DNA of 64,000 bases, from NCBI GenBank assembly GCA_016789405.1, contig JAEUPQ010000017.1, positions 62,001 to 126,000 on the forward strand, read 5' to 3'. The translations under genes were made by a program, and so were the position numbers. Positions 7,709-16,700 of the stretch are shown piece by piece. Below the pieces are notes generated by a model. That model saw only the letters and a program-made list of their open reading frames with translations. It was not told where the DNA came from and made no database searches. This DNA is from Lysobacteraceae bacterium. GTDB taxonomy: Bacteria; Pseudomonadota; Gammaproteobacteria; Xanthomonadales; Xanthomonadaceae. How positions within the stretch are numbered: position 1 is the first letter of the stretch; every line of letters begins with the position of its first letter.

Positions 7709-10501
7709 TCAGACCATCCTGGGTGCGCGGCTCGCCTGGTCCTGCGTCGGCTGATCCGGTTGTTGCGCCAAGGTCTGCGCCTGCTGTTGCGCAAGGGCAT
7801 CCACTCGCTGCAGCGACTGTTCGACCGGGCGATCGATGGCCTGCGCCACGTCGGTCATCGAGCGACGCGCAGCGGGATCGGACGGGTCCTGACCCTGCAC
7901 GACGAACAATTGCGTGCCGCCTGCGATCTGCGTGCCGTCCTGTTGTCGCTTGCCGGTCTGGTTGATCGCAATGTGATCGGCCGAGGCGATGCCTGCGGCC
8001 TTGGCGTCGTGGAGGGCGCTCATGGCCAGGCGTTCGCTGGTCGCGTCGTAGCTGCGTCCGCGTTCCGCGTCGATGGCGGCGACGCCACGCTCGATCTGCG
8101 CGTAGAGACGGTGGTCGGGATGACCGGGATCGCGAGGGTCGGGTCGGCCTGGAGCAAGCGATGGGATCTCGATCCGGTCGGCCTGGGGATTGCCGACGTT
8201 GGCCTGGTCCCGCAAGGTCGCATCACGCGGCTGCTCGGGCGTGCGCTCCACGGGTTGCGCGGGTGAAGCCGCGCCCGATCGCGCGCGCGCGATGTCGGCG
8301 GGCGTGGTCTCGGCAGCGATCACGTAGGTCTTGCCGTCAGCATCCAGGCGCAGGCTCGCGATCGGGCTGCCGATGCCGTAGCGACCGTCGGCCTGCGGCT
8401 TGATCTGCAGCGCCGTCGTCGCCGGATCGAGGCCGTTCGTCTGCCATGTGCATTGCACTGCGGTCGCAGCTGTCGCGATCTGCTGGTCGCTCGCCTCGAT
8501 GCCGGCGTTGCGGTAGGCGCCAGCGAGCGTATCGCGCAGGCGCGCGTCGGCATCCATCTGCGATGCAGGAGGAATCTCGCGCAGTGGTGGCAGCCGTGCT
8601 TCCAGGACCGTGCGCGTTGCTTCCAGTTCGTCGTGCAAACGGCCGCTCGCGGTGCTGTCCAGGAGCATCCCGTCGCTGACCCAGCGGCCGTTCGCCTGGC
8701 GTTGGTAGAGATCGCCGTCGGACGCCACCAGCGTGTCGATGTTCGTACGCGCATTCCGTACGGCGTCGGGCATCTCGCCGTAGGCCTGCCAATTGTTCCG
8801 GATGTAGGTGTCCTCGTAGCGCGCGGCGATCGAGGCCGGGCTGTTGGCGGCGTTCTCGACCACGATGCCGGCGGCCTGTCGGTCGAGCCGCTCCGCGCGC
8901 TCCGCATCGGCTGTCTCGGTGTGGCGAGGTGTCATGCCCCGTTCGACGAACGGGCCGTAGACCTCGCGCTGCCATTGGCCGGTGCCCGGATCGCGCTCCC
9001 AGTTCGTCGGCCGGCTGCTCGGCGTATCGCCCGCTTCAGAGGGCAACGAGAAAGGGTTGCGCTGCTGCGGAGGTCCGCCGAGCACCAGCTCCACCGAAAC
9101 GCTGGTCGCCTTGTAGTTGAGCTGGTTCTCGGTCGCAGGCGAAGCGCGGAGGTCACCACGTCGCGCGTTGTCGATGTTGTCGTTGGAGCTGTCGATCGGG
9201 GCTTCGCGTCGCCAGCCATCCGTCGGCCTGTCGGGATCGAACGTCCAGGTCTGGCCGCCCAGCGTCTGGTTGTAGATCGCGCGGTTGTCGGTCCACTCGG
9301 CGAACTTGTCGCCGGCGAAGACGCCCGCCACGCCGCCGATGGCGCCGGTGACCAGCAGTCCCGGCCCGGTTTCCACGCCCAGCAGGGCACCACCGGCCAT
9401 GCCGATGCCCGCGCCGGCCCAGCCACCGACGCTGCGCGCGCCGAAGTGGGTCAACTCGGACTGCGCAGCCGTCTGGTTGCCCTCGCGTGCGAGTCGATTC
9501 GCCGTGCGGATACTGTCTGCGCCGTCGTAGACCTCAAGTGCGAGACCTGCGACACCGAGGGCGCGGCCGGCGTGCATCTGTTCCGGGCGCACACGGGTGA
9601 GGTGGTCCACTTCGATCGCTTCGCGCGCTGTGCGTTCGACGCCTTCCACGACCTGGTTCGCCCTGCGTTCCGCAAGCAGGTTCTCGCGGGTCGCTGGGTC
9701 GACCTTGGCGTTGTCCGCGATGTTCCCGGGCAAGTCGCGATGCCACGTCTGCTGGTCTCTCCAGCCGTCCCGCATGTTGCGCGTGATTTCGGGGTCCTTC
9801 AGACGTGCTTCGCGTGCCTCGTCAAGCGCAGCGCCCGGCAGCCGGGTGTCCGTGCGGCTGTCGTACAGCTCCACGCCCTCGCGATTGAAGATGCGGACAG
9901 GCGTTCCCGTCTGCGCGGCAACCTGGTCCAGGTTGCCGGGGAGATCGCGATAGACCTGCTCGCGGATGGCTTCTGGAACGTAGCGGCCGTAGCCATCAAG
10001 ATCCATTTTTCTTGAAAATCGCTGATCAACGCCCAATTCGCTTTCGAGCCTGTTTGCAGCAACTGCGCGGATCTCGATGTCATATCCCTGGGATTTGAGC
10101 TCGTTGATGAGTGCAACGGCCTTGTTGCCGTCGCCGAATGTCGTGTCTAGGATCAGATTCTTTCGGCCGTCAACCGCTGCGGATCGCAGTTCCTTCGCCC
10201 AGGCACTGGCATCGGGATGAGTGTCGTCTGCCCATGTATAGGGATGAGCGCTTCGGAATGATTCTGCTTGAGGGTGGAAATCCCGTAGCGCGTCAGGGTC
10301 GACAGTGACGGCATCTCCTCGCAGTTCCATCTCGGTTGCTCTGGCGAGGCTGCCTTTCCCTGCGCCTGGTTGACCGGCGAGAATGACCGCGCGCGGCCGC
10401 TCTTGAGGTGTGGCTGATGCGAAAGAACTTTCTTCCAGAATTCGTTCCCGGAAGATGCGCCCATGCTCTTCGGCGCTCAGAGCCTCCTTGTCATTGCTCA
10501 T
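7709..10501 (-). CDS. Type IV secretion effector: zeta toxin with XVIPCD C-terminus
   Basis: This 930-residue protein begins with a zeta-toxin kinase domain (residues about 1-260): Walker A GQPGAGKG at 43-50, the probable catalytic Asp68 in TVDPDALRDFHP, and DTTFGDGN further on. Zeta toxins phosphorylate UDP-N-acetylglucosamine and poison peptidoglycan synthesis. A Gly/Ala-rich hydrophobic segment lies near residues 350-410. The last ~147 residues match the XVIPCD secretion signal of Xanthomonadales T4SS effectors: DPGHPDHRLY, the SERLA segment, LFVVQG and a Gln-rich tail. The start at 10501 is fixed by an ATGA overlap with the stop of the upstream candidate immunity gene. The likely role is contact-dependent killing of other bacteria through a chromosomal T4SS, which is not in this window. 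Confidence 0.9.
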   Translation of the reverse strand: MSNDKEALSAEEHGRIFRERILEESSFASATPQERPRAVILAGQPGAGKGSLARATEMELRGDAVTVDPDALRDFHPQAESFRSAHPYTWADDTHPDASAWAKELRSAAVDGRKNLILDTTFGDGNKAVALINELKSQGYDIEIRAVAANRLESELGVDQRFSRKMDLDGYGRYVPEAIREQVYRDLPGNLDQVAAQTGTPVRIFNREGVELYDSRTDTRLPGAALDEAREARLKDPEITRNMRDGWRDQQTWHRDLPGNIADNAKVDPATRENLLAERRANQVVEGVERTAREAIEVDHLTRVRPEQMHAGRALGVAGLALEVYDGADSIRTANRLAREGNQTAAQSELTHFGARSVGGWAGAGIGMAGGALLGVETGPGLLVTGAIGGVAGVFAGDKFAEWTDNRAIYNQTLGGQTWTFDPDRPTDGWRREAPIDSSNDNIDNARRGDLRASPATENQLNYKATSVSVELVLGGPPQQRNPFSLPSEAGDTPSSRPTNWERDPGTGQWQREVYGPFVERGMTPRHTETADAERAERLDRQAAGIVVENAANSPASIAARYEDTYIRNNWQAYGEMPDAVRNARTNIDTLVASDGDLYQRQANGRWVSDGMLLDSTASGRLHDELEATRTVLEARLPPLREIPPASQMDADARLRDTLAGAYRNAGIEASDQQIATAATAVQCTWQTNGLDPATTALQIKPQADGRYGIGSPIASLRLDADGKTYVIAAETTPADIARARSGAASPAQPVERTPEQPRDATLRDQANVGNPQADRIEIPSLAPGRPDPRDPGHPDHRLYAQIERGVAAIDAERGRSYDATSERLAMSALHDAKAAGIASADHIAINQTGKRQQDGTQIAGGTQLFVVQGQDPSDPAARRSMTDVAQAIDRPVEQSLQRVDALAQQQAQTLAQQPDQPTQDQASRAPRMV

Positions 10502-10848
10502 TGCAACGCATCCTTGTGCAGCTGGAAGTATTCCCAAAGTGCTTGGTCAGTGAGCCACACGTGTTTCCATGAAGCACGGGACATCAGTCGCTCTTTGGCG
10601 TCCGCTTGTGAAATCGCATCCCCATTGCCGGTGGTCTGCGCATCCTTCAATTCCTTTCTCGCTTCCATGACGAAGGCCCCCAGTCTGCTTTCCAGCACCC
10701 AGATGGCGACCTCGAACGGAGGCGTCCCCTTGGATGGCTGGTCGACTACGGTGTTGAGTGACTCCTGCAGACGCTCGATATGCTCGGGGTAGTCCTTGAG
10801 CATTTCGCGAAGTCGCAGTGGAACCGGGGGCGGCGATGGATTCTTCAT
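10498..10848 (-). CDS. Candidate immunity protein A, coupled to the zeta effector
   Basis: This is a 116-residue soluble, helical, charged protein directly upstream of the effector; its TGA overlaps the effector ATG, so the two are translationally coupled, as is typical for effector-immunity pairs. It has no signal peptide, which fits immunity against a cytosolic kinase. It is paralogous to two further genes (10990-11337 and 11704-12051). Its N-terminal half (PPVPLRLREMLKDYPEHI) resembles copy C, while its C-terminal half (AKERLMSRASWKHVWL) is nearly identical to copy B. The ribosome binding site is GAAGAGA. Immunity function is inferred from position; the sequence is not recognisably like the classical epsilon antitoxin. 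Confidence 0.75.
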   Translation of the reverse strand: MKNPSPPPVPLRLREMLKDYPEHIERLQESLNTVVDQPSKGTPPFEVAIWVLESRLGAFVMEARKELKDAQTTGNGDAISQADAKERLMSRASWKHVWLTDQALWEYFQLHKDALQ

Positions 10849-10989
10849 GGAAATGTTCTCTTCGGATCGAATGGGGGAGTGTCAGTCATGCTTGATGCCA
10901 GGGAAGTCAGCGCTGTAGCTGTCACGACGAGTGTTGCTTCGCCTCGGCTGCGCGGATTGTCTGCCGAGGGGCGAGCGTTTCTTTCTGGC

Positions 10990-11337
10990 TCATTGAACTG
11001 CACCGTTGTTCTTCTGGAAGTATTCCCAAAGCGCTTCGTCATTCAGCCAGACATGCTTCCACGAGGCGCGAGACATCAGTCGTTCCTTGGCATCTGCTTC
11101 GGCAATCGCTTTCTCGTCTCCTGTGTCCTGTGCGGCTTTCAATTCTTTCCGCGCTTCGGAAACGAAGCTGCTCATCGCATCTTCCAGTGCCCATATCGCG
11201 CGTTCGAAAGCCGGGGTTGAGCTTTTCTTCTTCGCCACGCTGATGAGGTCATTCTGGAGGATCTGAAGATGCTCGGGATGCTCCTTCAGCATGTCGAAAA
11301 GGGCTTGTGGGGCAGGCGGGGGAAGAGGGGTGTTCAT
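10990..11337 (-). CDS. Candidate immunity protein B (paralogue)
   Basis: This 115-residue paralogue of the gene at 10498-10848 has the same length and layout: a proline-rich start (MNTPLPPPAP), a helical middle (FERAIWALED) and the conserved C-terminal block AKERLMSRASWKHVWL followed by ALWEYFQ. The ATG at 11337 is preceded by a leader (GAAGAGAGAACATCA) very like that of copy A (GAAGAGAACATTTCC), so the whole gene unit was duplicated. It lies 141 nt upstream of copy A with no effector of its own. It may be an orphan immunity gene guarding against effectors of related strains. Confidence 0.75.
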   Translation of the reverse strand: MNTPLPPPAPQALFDMLKEHPEHLQILQNDLISVAKKKSSTPAFERAIWALEDAMSSFVSEARKELKAAQDTGDEKAIAEADAKERLMSRASWKHVWLNDEALWEYFQKNNGAVQ

Positions 11338-11703
11338 TGATGTTCTCTCTTCAAATCCGTTGAGAATCAAGGTGGAGACGGTGTCGGTGTGACCGAGCCT
11401 TGGCGTGGCGTATATCATGGAAGAACAGGCGCATGTCGAGCCTGAACTGGTGGGTTTTGCTTGTCCTCTCCCGCCGAAGCGCCCGGCTATCCGGCATCAG
11501 CGGTAAGGCCCCATTCTTCCTGGGCCAATGCGCCTTTCCGAACAAGCTGTGATCGTATCGTTCGGCAGGAGTGGTCGGCAAGGAAGATGTTTTTCCTGTG
11601 CTTGAGTGAGGCACGGTGTCCGGAATCGGCATTGGAGTGAGCTGCGTGCTCAAGATTTTACGCCCGCCTCTGTGGAAAAAGCCTTGGATCCTGCTTGCGT
11701 ATG
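11338..11703. other. 366-nt gap inside the immunity array, possible decayed gene
   Basis: The base composition is visibly lower in GC than the surroundings. A minus-strand open frame (11351-11653, only a TTG start; an ATG at 11632) has no recognisable domain and reads as low-quality protein. It may be the remnant of an effector or another immunity copy, or simply spacer carrying the promoter of copy B. I do not call a gene here. Confidence 0.35.
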
Positions 11704-12051
11704 TCAGCGTCTCTTCTGCTGCTCGAAGTGGGCCCGCAATTCGCCGAGATCCGACAGCCCGTCATTGACGGAGCGCGCTTTCGACATCACCAGTTCTTTT
11801 TGGCTTGCGCGTGAAATGACCTCGCTGTCTCCGGAGGACTCGGCTGTCTTCAGTTCGTTGCGGGCCTCGCTGATGAATGTCTCCGGCCTGCTCTCCAATA
11901 CCCAGATGGCGGCCTCGAACGGAGGCGTCGCCTTGGATGGCTTGTCGATCACGGTGTTGAGCGCCTCCTGCAGGCGATCGATGTGTGCTGGATACTCTTT
12001 GAGCATCTCGCGAAGCCGGAGTGGAACCGGTGGATATGGCTGCTGTGGCAT
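11704..12051 (-). CDS. Candidate immunity protein C (diverged paralogue)
   Basis: This 115-residue third copy aligns with copy A through its N-terminal 55 residues (PPVPLRLREMLKEYPAHI, then PPFEAAIWVLESR) but has a different C-terminus (SQKELVMSKARSVNDGL and onward) that lacks the WKHVWL and ALWEYFQ blocks of copies A and B. The ATG at 12051 makes all three copies the same length; a TTG eight codons upstream is less likely. It lies 45 nt after the histidine phosphatase gene and may share its promoter. The diverged half may set a different effector specificity. Confidence 0.7.
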   Translation of the reverse strand: MPQQPYPPVPLRLREMLKEYPAHIDRLQEALNTVIDKPSKATPPFEAAIWVLESRPETFISEARNELKTAESSGDSEVISRASQKELVMSKARSVNDGLSDLGELRAHFEQQKRR

Positions 12052-12096
12052 CGTGCTTTTTTTCCTGCAGCTCAACGAGATTGAAGTTTTGGTGAT

Positions 12097-12837
12097 TCAG
12101 CCTCTGCTTTCCGCCGCCACGGGCTTGTCCGCCTCCATCTGTGGCGGCACGAACTGACGACCCAGATCGGTCTGCCCGTGGATCATGTGGATGGAGGCGT
12201 TCTCGGGGTTCTTCTCGCGTTCGAACCATTCGTAGGTGCGGTGCAGCCACTGCATCTGCAAGGCGCGGATGGTGACGCCATGACTCACGATGACCAGCTG
12301 GTTGATGCCTTTCTTGTCGTAGTCGCGATGGAAGGTGCCGAAGGCCTGGTGGACGCGGACGGCGACGTCGAAGCGGCTTTCGCCCATTGGCATGCGCGCC
12401 CAGAACTTGCCCTCGAATTCGAGCTGCTTGTTGTAGTGCGCCGATTCACGCGGAAACACTTCAGGCAGCTGATCTTCGGGGATGCCGTCGAACAGGCCGA
12501 ACTGCTGCTCGACCAGGTTGATGTGTTCCCTGCGATCGAACGCGAGCTTGTGGCGATGGTCGTCGTCGATCGTCGACGCCACGGCCTCGATGCCGCGGAT
12601 GACTTCGTCGGCCGTCTGCCGCGTGCGGGCATAGGGCGAGACCCAGAACCGCGTTTTCGTGTCGGGTGTGTTGTGTTCGAGGAAGTATCGGCCGAGCCAT
12701 TCGCCCGAGGCTAAGGCCTGGCGTCGCCCGAGATCGGTGAGTGGCACGGCATGGTCTGCCAGTTCGAAATGCTTGCGCTTGTCGATGTTGCCGGCGGATT
12801 CGCCGTGACGGATGAGGATGAGCTTGAGTGGTGTCAT
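12097..12837 (-). CDS. Histidine phosphatase (phosphoglycerate mutase) family protein
   Basis: This 246-residue member of the branch-1 histidine phosphatase superfamily has the RHGESAGN motif at residues 10-17, so His11 is the phosphate acceptor. Arg in YARTRQTADE and the second His in VIVSHGVTI complete the active site. These enzymes range from phosphoglycerate mutases to broad small-molecule phosphatases; the HINLVEQQFGLFDGI insertion resembles larger phosphatase-type members rather than GpmA. It is upstream of the immunity array on the same strand. A link to the effector cluster is possible but unproven. Confidence 0.85.
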   Translation of the reverse strand: MTPLKLILIRHGESAGNIDKRKHFELADHAVPLTDLGRRQALASGEWLGRYFLEHNTPDTKTRFWVSPYARTRQTADEVIRGIEAVASTIDDDHRHKLAFDRREHINLVEQQFGLFDGIPEDQLPEVFPRESAHYNKQLEFEGKFWARMPMGESRFDVAVRVHQAFGTFHRDYDKKGINQLVIVSHGVTIRALQMQWLHRTYEWFEREKNPENASIHMIHGQTDLGRQFVPPQMEADKPVAAESRG

Positions 12838-13007
12838 GCGGCGACTCCGGGGAGGTGAATGTCCGGGAGATCATGCTGTGCCGCCGTCCGGTCGATCTTC
12901 AGTCCGGCAAGCGACGCCACGCGCATCCTCGGCGGTCAGGCGCCATTCTAGCCGGTGGTACTTTCGTGCCGGTGTTTTCGAGAGATCGATCGCGCCGGAA
13001 AAGTCGG

Positions 13008-13304
13008 TTACTGTCCAGAGCCTGGTGCCGCGATCCGCTTCATCGCATAGGCCTTGAATCGCAGTTCCATCACTGCGCCATCTTCATCCTGGAAACACCA
13101 GTGATGCCCGTCCGCGCTTTTCGAGAAGGACCCTTCGGACAGGCTGAAGCCGACCGAGCCGTTGACGATGAGCTGGTCGCAGTGCGTCATGACGATTTCG
13201 TAGGATGTGTCGCAATAATCGCGGAGGACCATCGTCATGGTCTGGTGTTCAAGCCGGTACGATGCGATGCAGCTGTCGCCGATGCAGATGTCGCGGATAT
13301 CCAT
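13008..13304 (-). CDS. Unknown small protein, possibly 5'-truncated
   Basis: The 98 codons from the ATG at 13304 encode a beta-rich protein with several Cys and His residues (DICIGDSCIASYRLEHQ, WCFQDEDGAVMELRF). I recognise no family. No ribosome binding site precedes the ATG. The frame stays open for 27 codons upstream, to a stop near 13390, and reads like real protein (APLYIITAISHGNDD) but has no ATG, GTG or TTG there. It may thus be the 3' remnant of a longer gene, or start at a non-standard codon. Its place beside the effector cluster would fit another immunity gene or debris. Confidence 0.45.
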   Translation of the reverse strand: MDIRDICIGDSCIASYRLEHQTMTMVLRDYCDTSYEIVMTHCDQLIVNGSVGFSLSEGSFSKSADGHHWCFQDEDGAVMELRFKAYAMKRIAAPGSGQ

Positions 13305-13774
13305 GTCGTCGTTGCCGTGGCTGATGGCGGTGATGATGTAGAGGGGCGCGCGATGCTTCTCGGTCGCGGGTATTTGGTTTGCCCGTCATTGTGCATGCAG
13401 TTGGCCAGTGCAGGCAGGCTCATCCAGCAGGCCGGTGGTAGGCGCTCCTGCTGTCCATGGCTCGGTGTGCGCTCGCCGGGCCGAAACCGGGTCTCGCAGG
13501 GGACGCAATAAAAAAGCGTTGACGCAAAGACAGGGTTCCGGCGGACACGTTTTTTTGTAAAAAAATCGTTTGCATTTGCCGTGGCGACCCCATACGCTTT
13601 TTCCACGATTCGGGGTTTTTCAAGGCTTGCCGCAGTGCGTCCCGGGTAAGTCGAACGTCCGCGCCATGACGGCGGACCTGCCTCCGGAGCGTGTCCCTCG
13701 CTTTCCATTCACCGGGCCCCGGCAACGGACGGCCCGGGCATGCTCATCCACGCGCTGCCACCGGAACCCAGGCA
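13305..13774. other. Intergenic region with AT-rich hairpin
   Basis: This 470-nt region lies between the accessory cluster and the alpha-2-macroglobulin gene. A very AT-rich stretch at about 13505-13575 includes a run of seven T and a run of seven A around GT (about 13552-13567), able to form a weak hairpin or an UP-like promoter element. I see no supported gene. The composition change here may mark the edge of the accessory DNA. Confidence 0.4.
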
Positions 13775-16700
13775 ATGTCCGACCCCGCACCGTCGTCGCA
13801 ACCGTCCCCCGAAGCGGAGGCCGGCGGCGCCGGTCGCGCGTCGTGCTGGACCCGTCACTTCCATGCCGTGTTCGGACAGGTCGACTGGGTGCCGCCCGGT
13901 TGGCTGTCGCGGCTGGCTGCGCGCATCCGACAGCAGCCGAAGCTGTACTTCGGAAGCCTGTTCGGGGTGATTGCCGTTGCCTCGCTCGGCTACTGGCTGG
14001 CCACCCGGCCGAGGCCCGAAGTGCCTGGCGCCCTCGATGTGGACGTCCACGCGCCGCTGCTGACCGACTACAGCGTGAAGCCCGCCAAGGTCGACACCCT
14101 GCGCCTGACGTTCTCCGGTTCGGCGGCGCCGATCAAGCTGGTCGGCGCCGCGCCGGTCGGCGTGGAGATGACGCCCGCGATCAAGGGCGCCTGGAAGTGG
14201 GAGGACGACAAGACCCTGGTGTTCACGCCGTCGGGCGACTGGCCGATCGATGCCGCGTACACGATCGAGCTGGACGACGCGCAGAGCCTTGCGCCTGAAG
14301 TGGTGCTGGAGACTTACGAGTTCGAAGCCAGGACCGTGCCGTTCACCGCATCGGTCGCCAGCAGCGAGTTCCACCAGGACCCGCAGGACCAGACGCTGAA
14401 GAAGGGCCTGTACGAACTGAAGTTCTCGCACCCGGTCGACGAGGCCCAGTTGCAGCGACGCGTCGCGCTGACGCTGGCCGATGGCGCGGGCGCTTCGCTG
14501 GCGGCGCCGAAGCACATGGTCAACTTCGACGAGAACCGGCTCAAGGCCTGGGTGCATTCGGCGCCGCTGACCCTGCCGGAAAACGGCGGCAAGCTGAGCC
14601 TGAAGATCGAACCGGGGGTGGTGAGCGTGCTGGGCGGCGCGGGCACCCAGGATGCGATCACCGCCGATGTCTCGCTGCCGTCGCTGTACAGCGTCAACGT
14701 CGACGACGTGACCGCCACGCTGGTCGACAACGACCGCTACGAGCCCGAGCAGGTGCTGGTACTGGGCTTCAACAATCCCATGCGCGACATCGACGTGAAC
14801 GCCGCCGTGCGCGCATGGCTGCTGCCGGTGAAGGACCCGCGCCGCCCAGCGAAAGAGCAGGCCGGCGCCCATGACTGGAGCGAGGATGATGTCGACGAGG
14901 CCGTGCTCAAGGCGTCCGCGCCGCTGCCGCTGAAGGCCGTGCCGACCGAGCGCGAATACGTCGAAACCCACAGTTACAGGTTCCAGGCACCGCCCGGACG
15001 CCGCCTCTACGTGCGCGTCAACAAGGGGCTGAAATCCTTCGGCGGGTTCATGCTCGGCAGGCCGAATGTGGCCGTGCGCACCGTGCCGGACTTCCCGAAG
15101 CTGCTGCGCTTCGTCGGCGATGGCGCGTTGCTGTCGCTGCGCGGCGAGCGCCGGGTCAGCGTGGTCTCGCGCAACATCGCGAGCGCGCGGCTGGAAATCG
15201 CCCGGGTGCTGCCGGAACAGATCCAGCACCTGGTCTTCAACAACGAGGGCGATTACGCCAAGCCGCACCTGTACAACGTCGAGGCCGACAGTCTGGTCGA
15301 GCGCGAAGAGCGACGGCTGGTGCTGCCGGCCGGCAATCCGGCCAAGGCGCATTACGAGGGCGTGGACCTCGGGCAATCGCTCAAGCCCGGGCGTCGCGGC
15401 GTGTTCCTGCTGAGCCTGCGCAGCCTGGATGACGAAGAAACCAAGCGGACGTCGGCCGAAACCCTGGCGGATGACGCGGGCGAGGAGCAGGACAGCCGGC
15501 TGGTGGTGCTGACCGATCTCGGCATCGTCACCAAGCAGGCCCTGGATGGTCGACGGGATGTGTTCGTGCAGTCGCTGTCGAATGGCGCGCCGGTCGCGGG
15601 CGCGCGGGTGCGTGCCGTCGCGCGGAACGGGGAAACACTGGTGGAAGCCGATACCGATGGTGCCGGCCGCGCGCAGCTGCCGTCGCTCAAGGGCTTCAAG
15701 CGCGAGAAGGCGCCGGTGATGCTGACCGTCAGCCAGGGCGAGGACTACTCGTTCCTGCCGATCGACGACCATCGCCGCACGCTGGATTACTCGCGCTTCG
15801 ACGTCGGCGGCGAGCCCAACGACCTGGATGCGGGCGCGCTCAGCGCCTTCCTGTTCTCCGATCGCGGCCTGTATCGTCCCGGCGACACGATCCACATCGG
15901 CATGATCGTGCGTGCCTCGGACTGGAAGCGTCCGCTGGCGGGTCTGCCGCTGGAATGGGAGTTCATCGACCCGCGCGGCACCGTCGCCAAGCGCGAGCGC
16001 CTGTCGCTCGGCGCGCAGGGCTTCGAAAGCGCGAGCTTCGCACCGTCGGACGGCGCGCCGAGCGGCACATGGCAGGTCCAGCTGCTGTTGCTCGGCCGCG
16101 ACAACCAGCGCACGACGATTGGTTCTACCTCGGTGCAGGTCCGTGAATTCGCGCCCGACACGATGAAGGTCGGCGTCACCCTCTCGTCGGAGAATCCGAA
16201 CGGCTGGATCCGCCCGGAGCAGCTGTCGGCCACGGTCCGTGCGGAAAACCTGTTCGGCACGCCGGCGCAGCAGCGCCGCGTCGAAGGCACGATGGTGCTG
16301 CGCCCGTATTTCCCGAAGTTCCCGGCGTATCCGGACTACCAGTTCTTCGATCCGCAGCGCGCACGCGAAGGTTACGACGAGGCGCTCAGCGACCAGACGA
16401 CCGATGCCGAGGGCAAGGCCGAATTCAAGCTCGACCTGGCCAAGTACGAGCGCGCGACCTACCAGCTGAGTTTCCTCGCACGGGCCTACGAGCCCGGCAG
16501 CGGACGCAATGTCGCCGCACAGGCCACGGCTCTGGTGTCGAGCAACGATTTCCTGGTCGGCATTCGCGCGCAGGACGACCTGGGCTATGTCCAGCGCGGC
16601 AGCAAGCGCAGCCTGCAACTGCTGGCGATCGGCCAGGACGGCAAGCCGAAACCGGTGCCCGGCCTGCATGCGGTCGTGGTGGAGAAGCGCTATGTCTCGG

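Noticed and set aside
11351..11653. Small open frame within the immunity array
   Set aside because: It lacks a good start and ribosome binding site and shows no recognisable domain, so it is recorded only as part of a possibly decayed gap.
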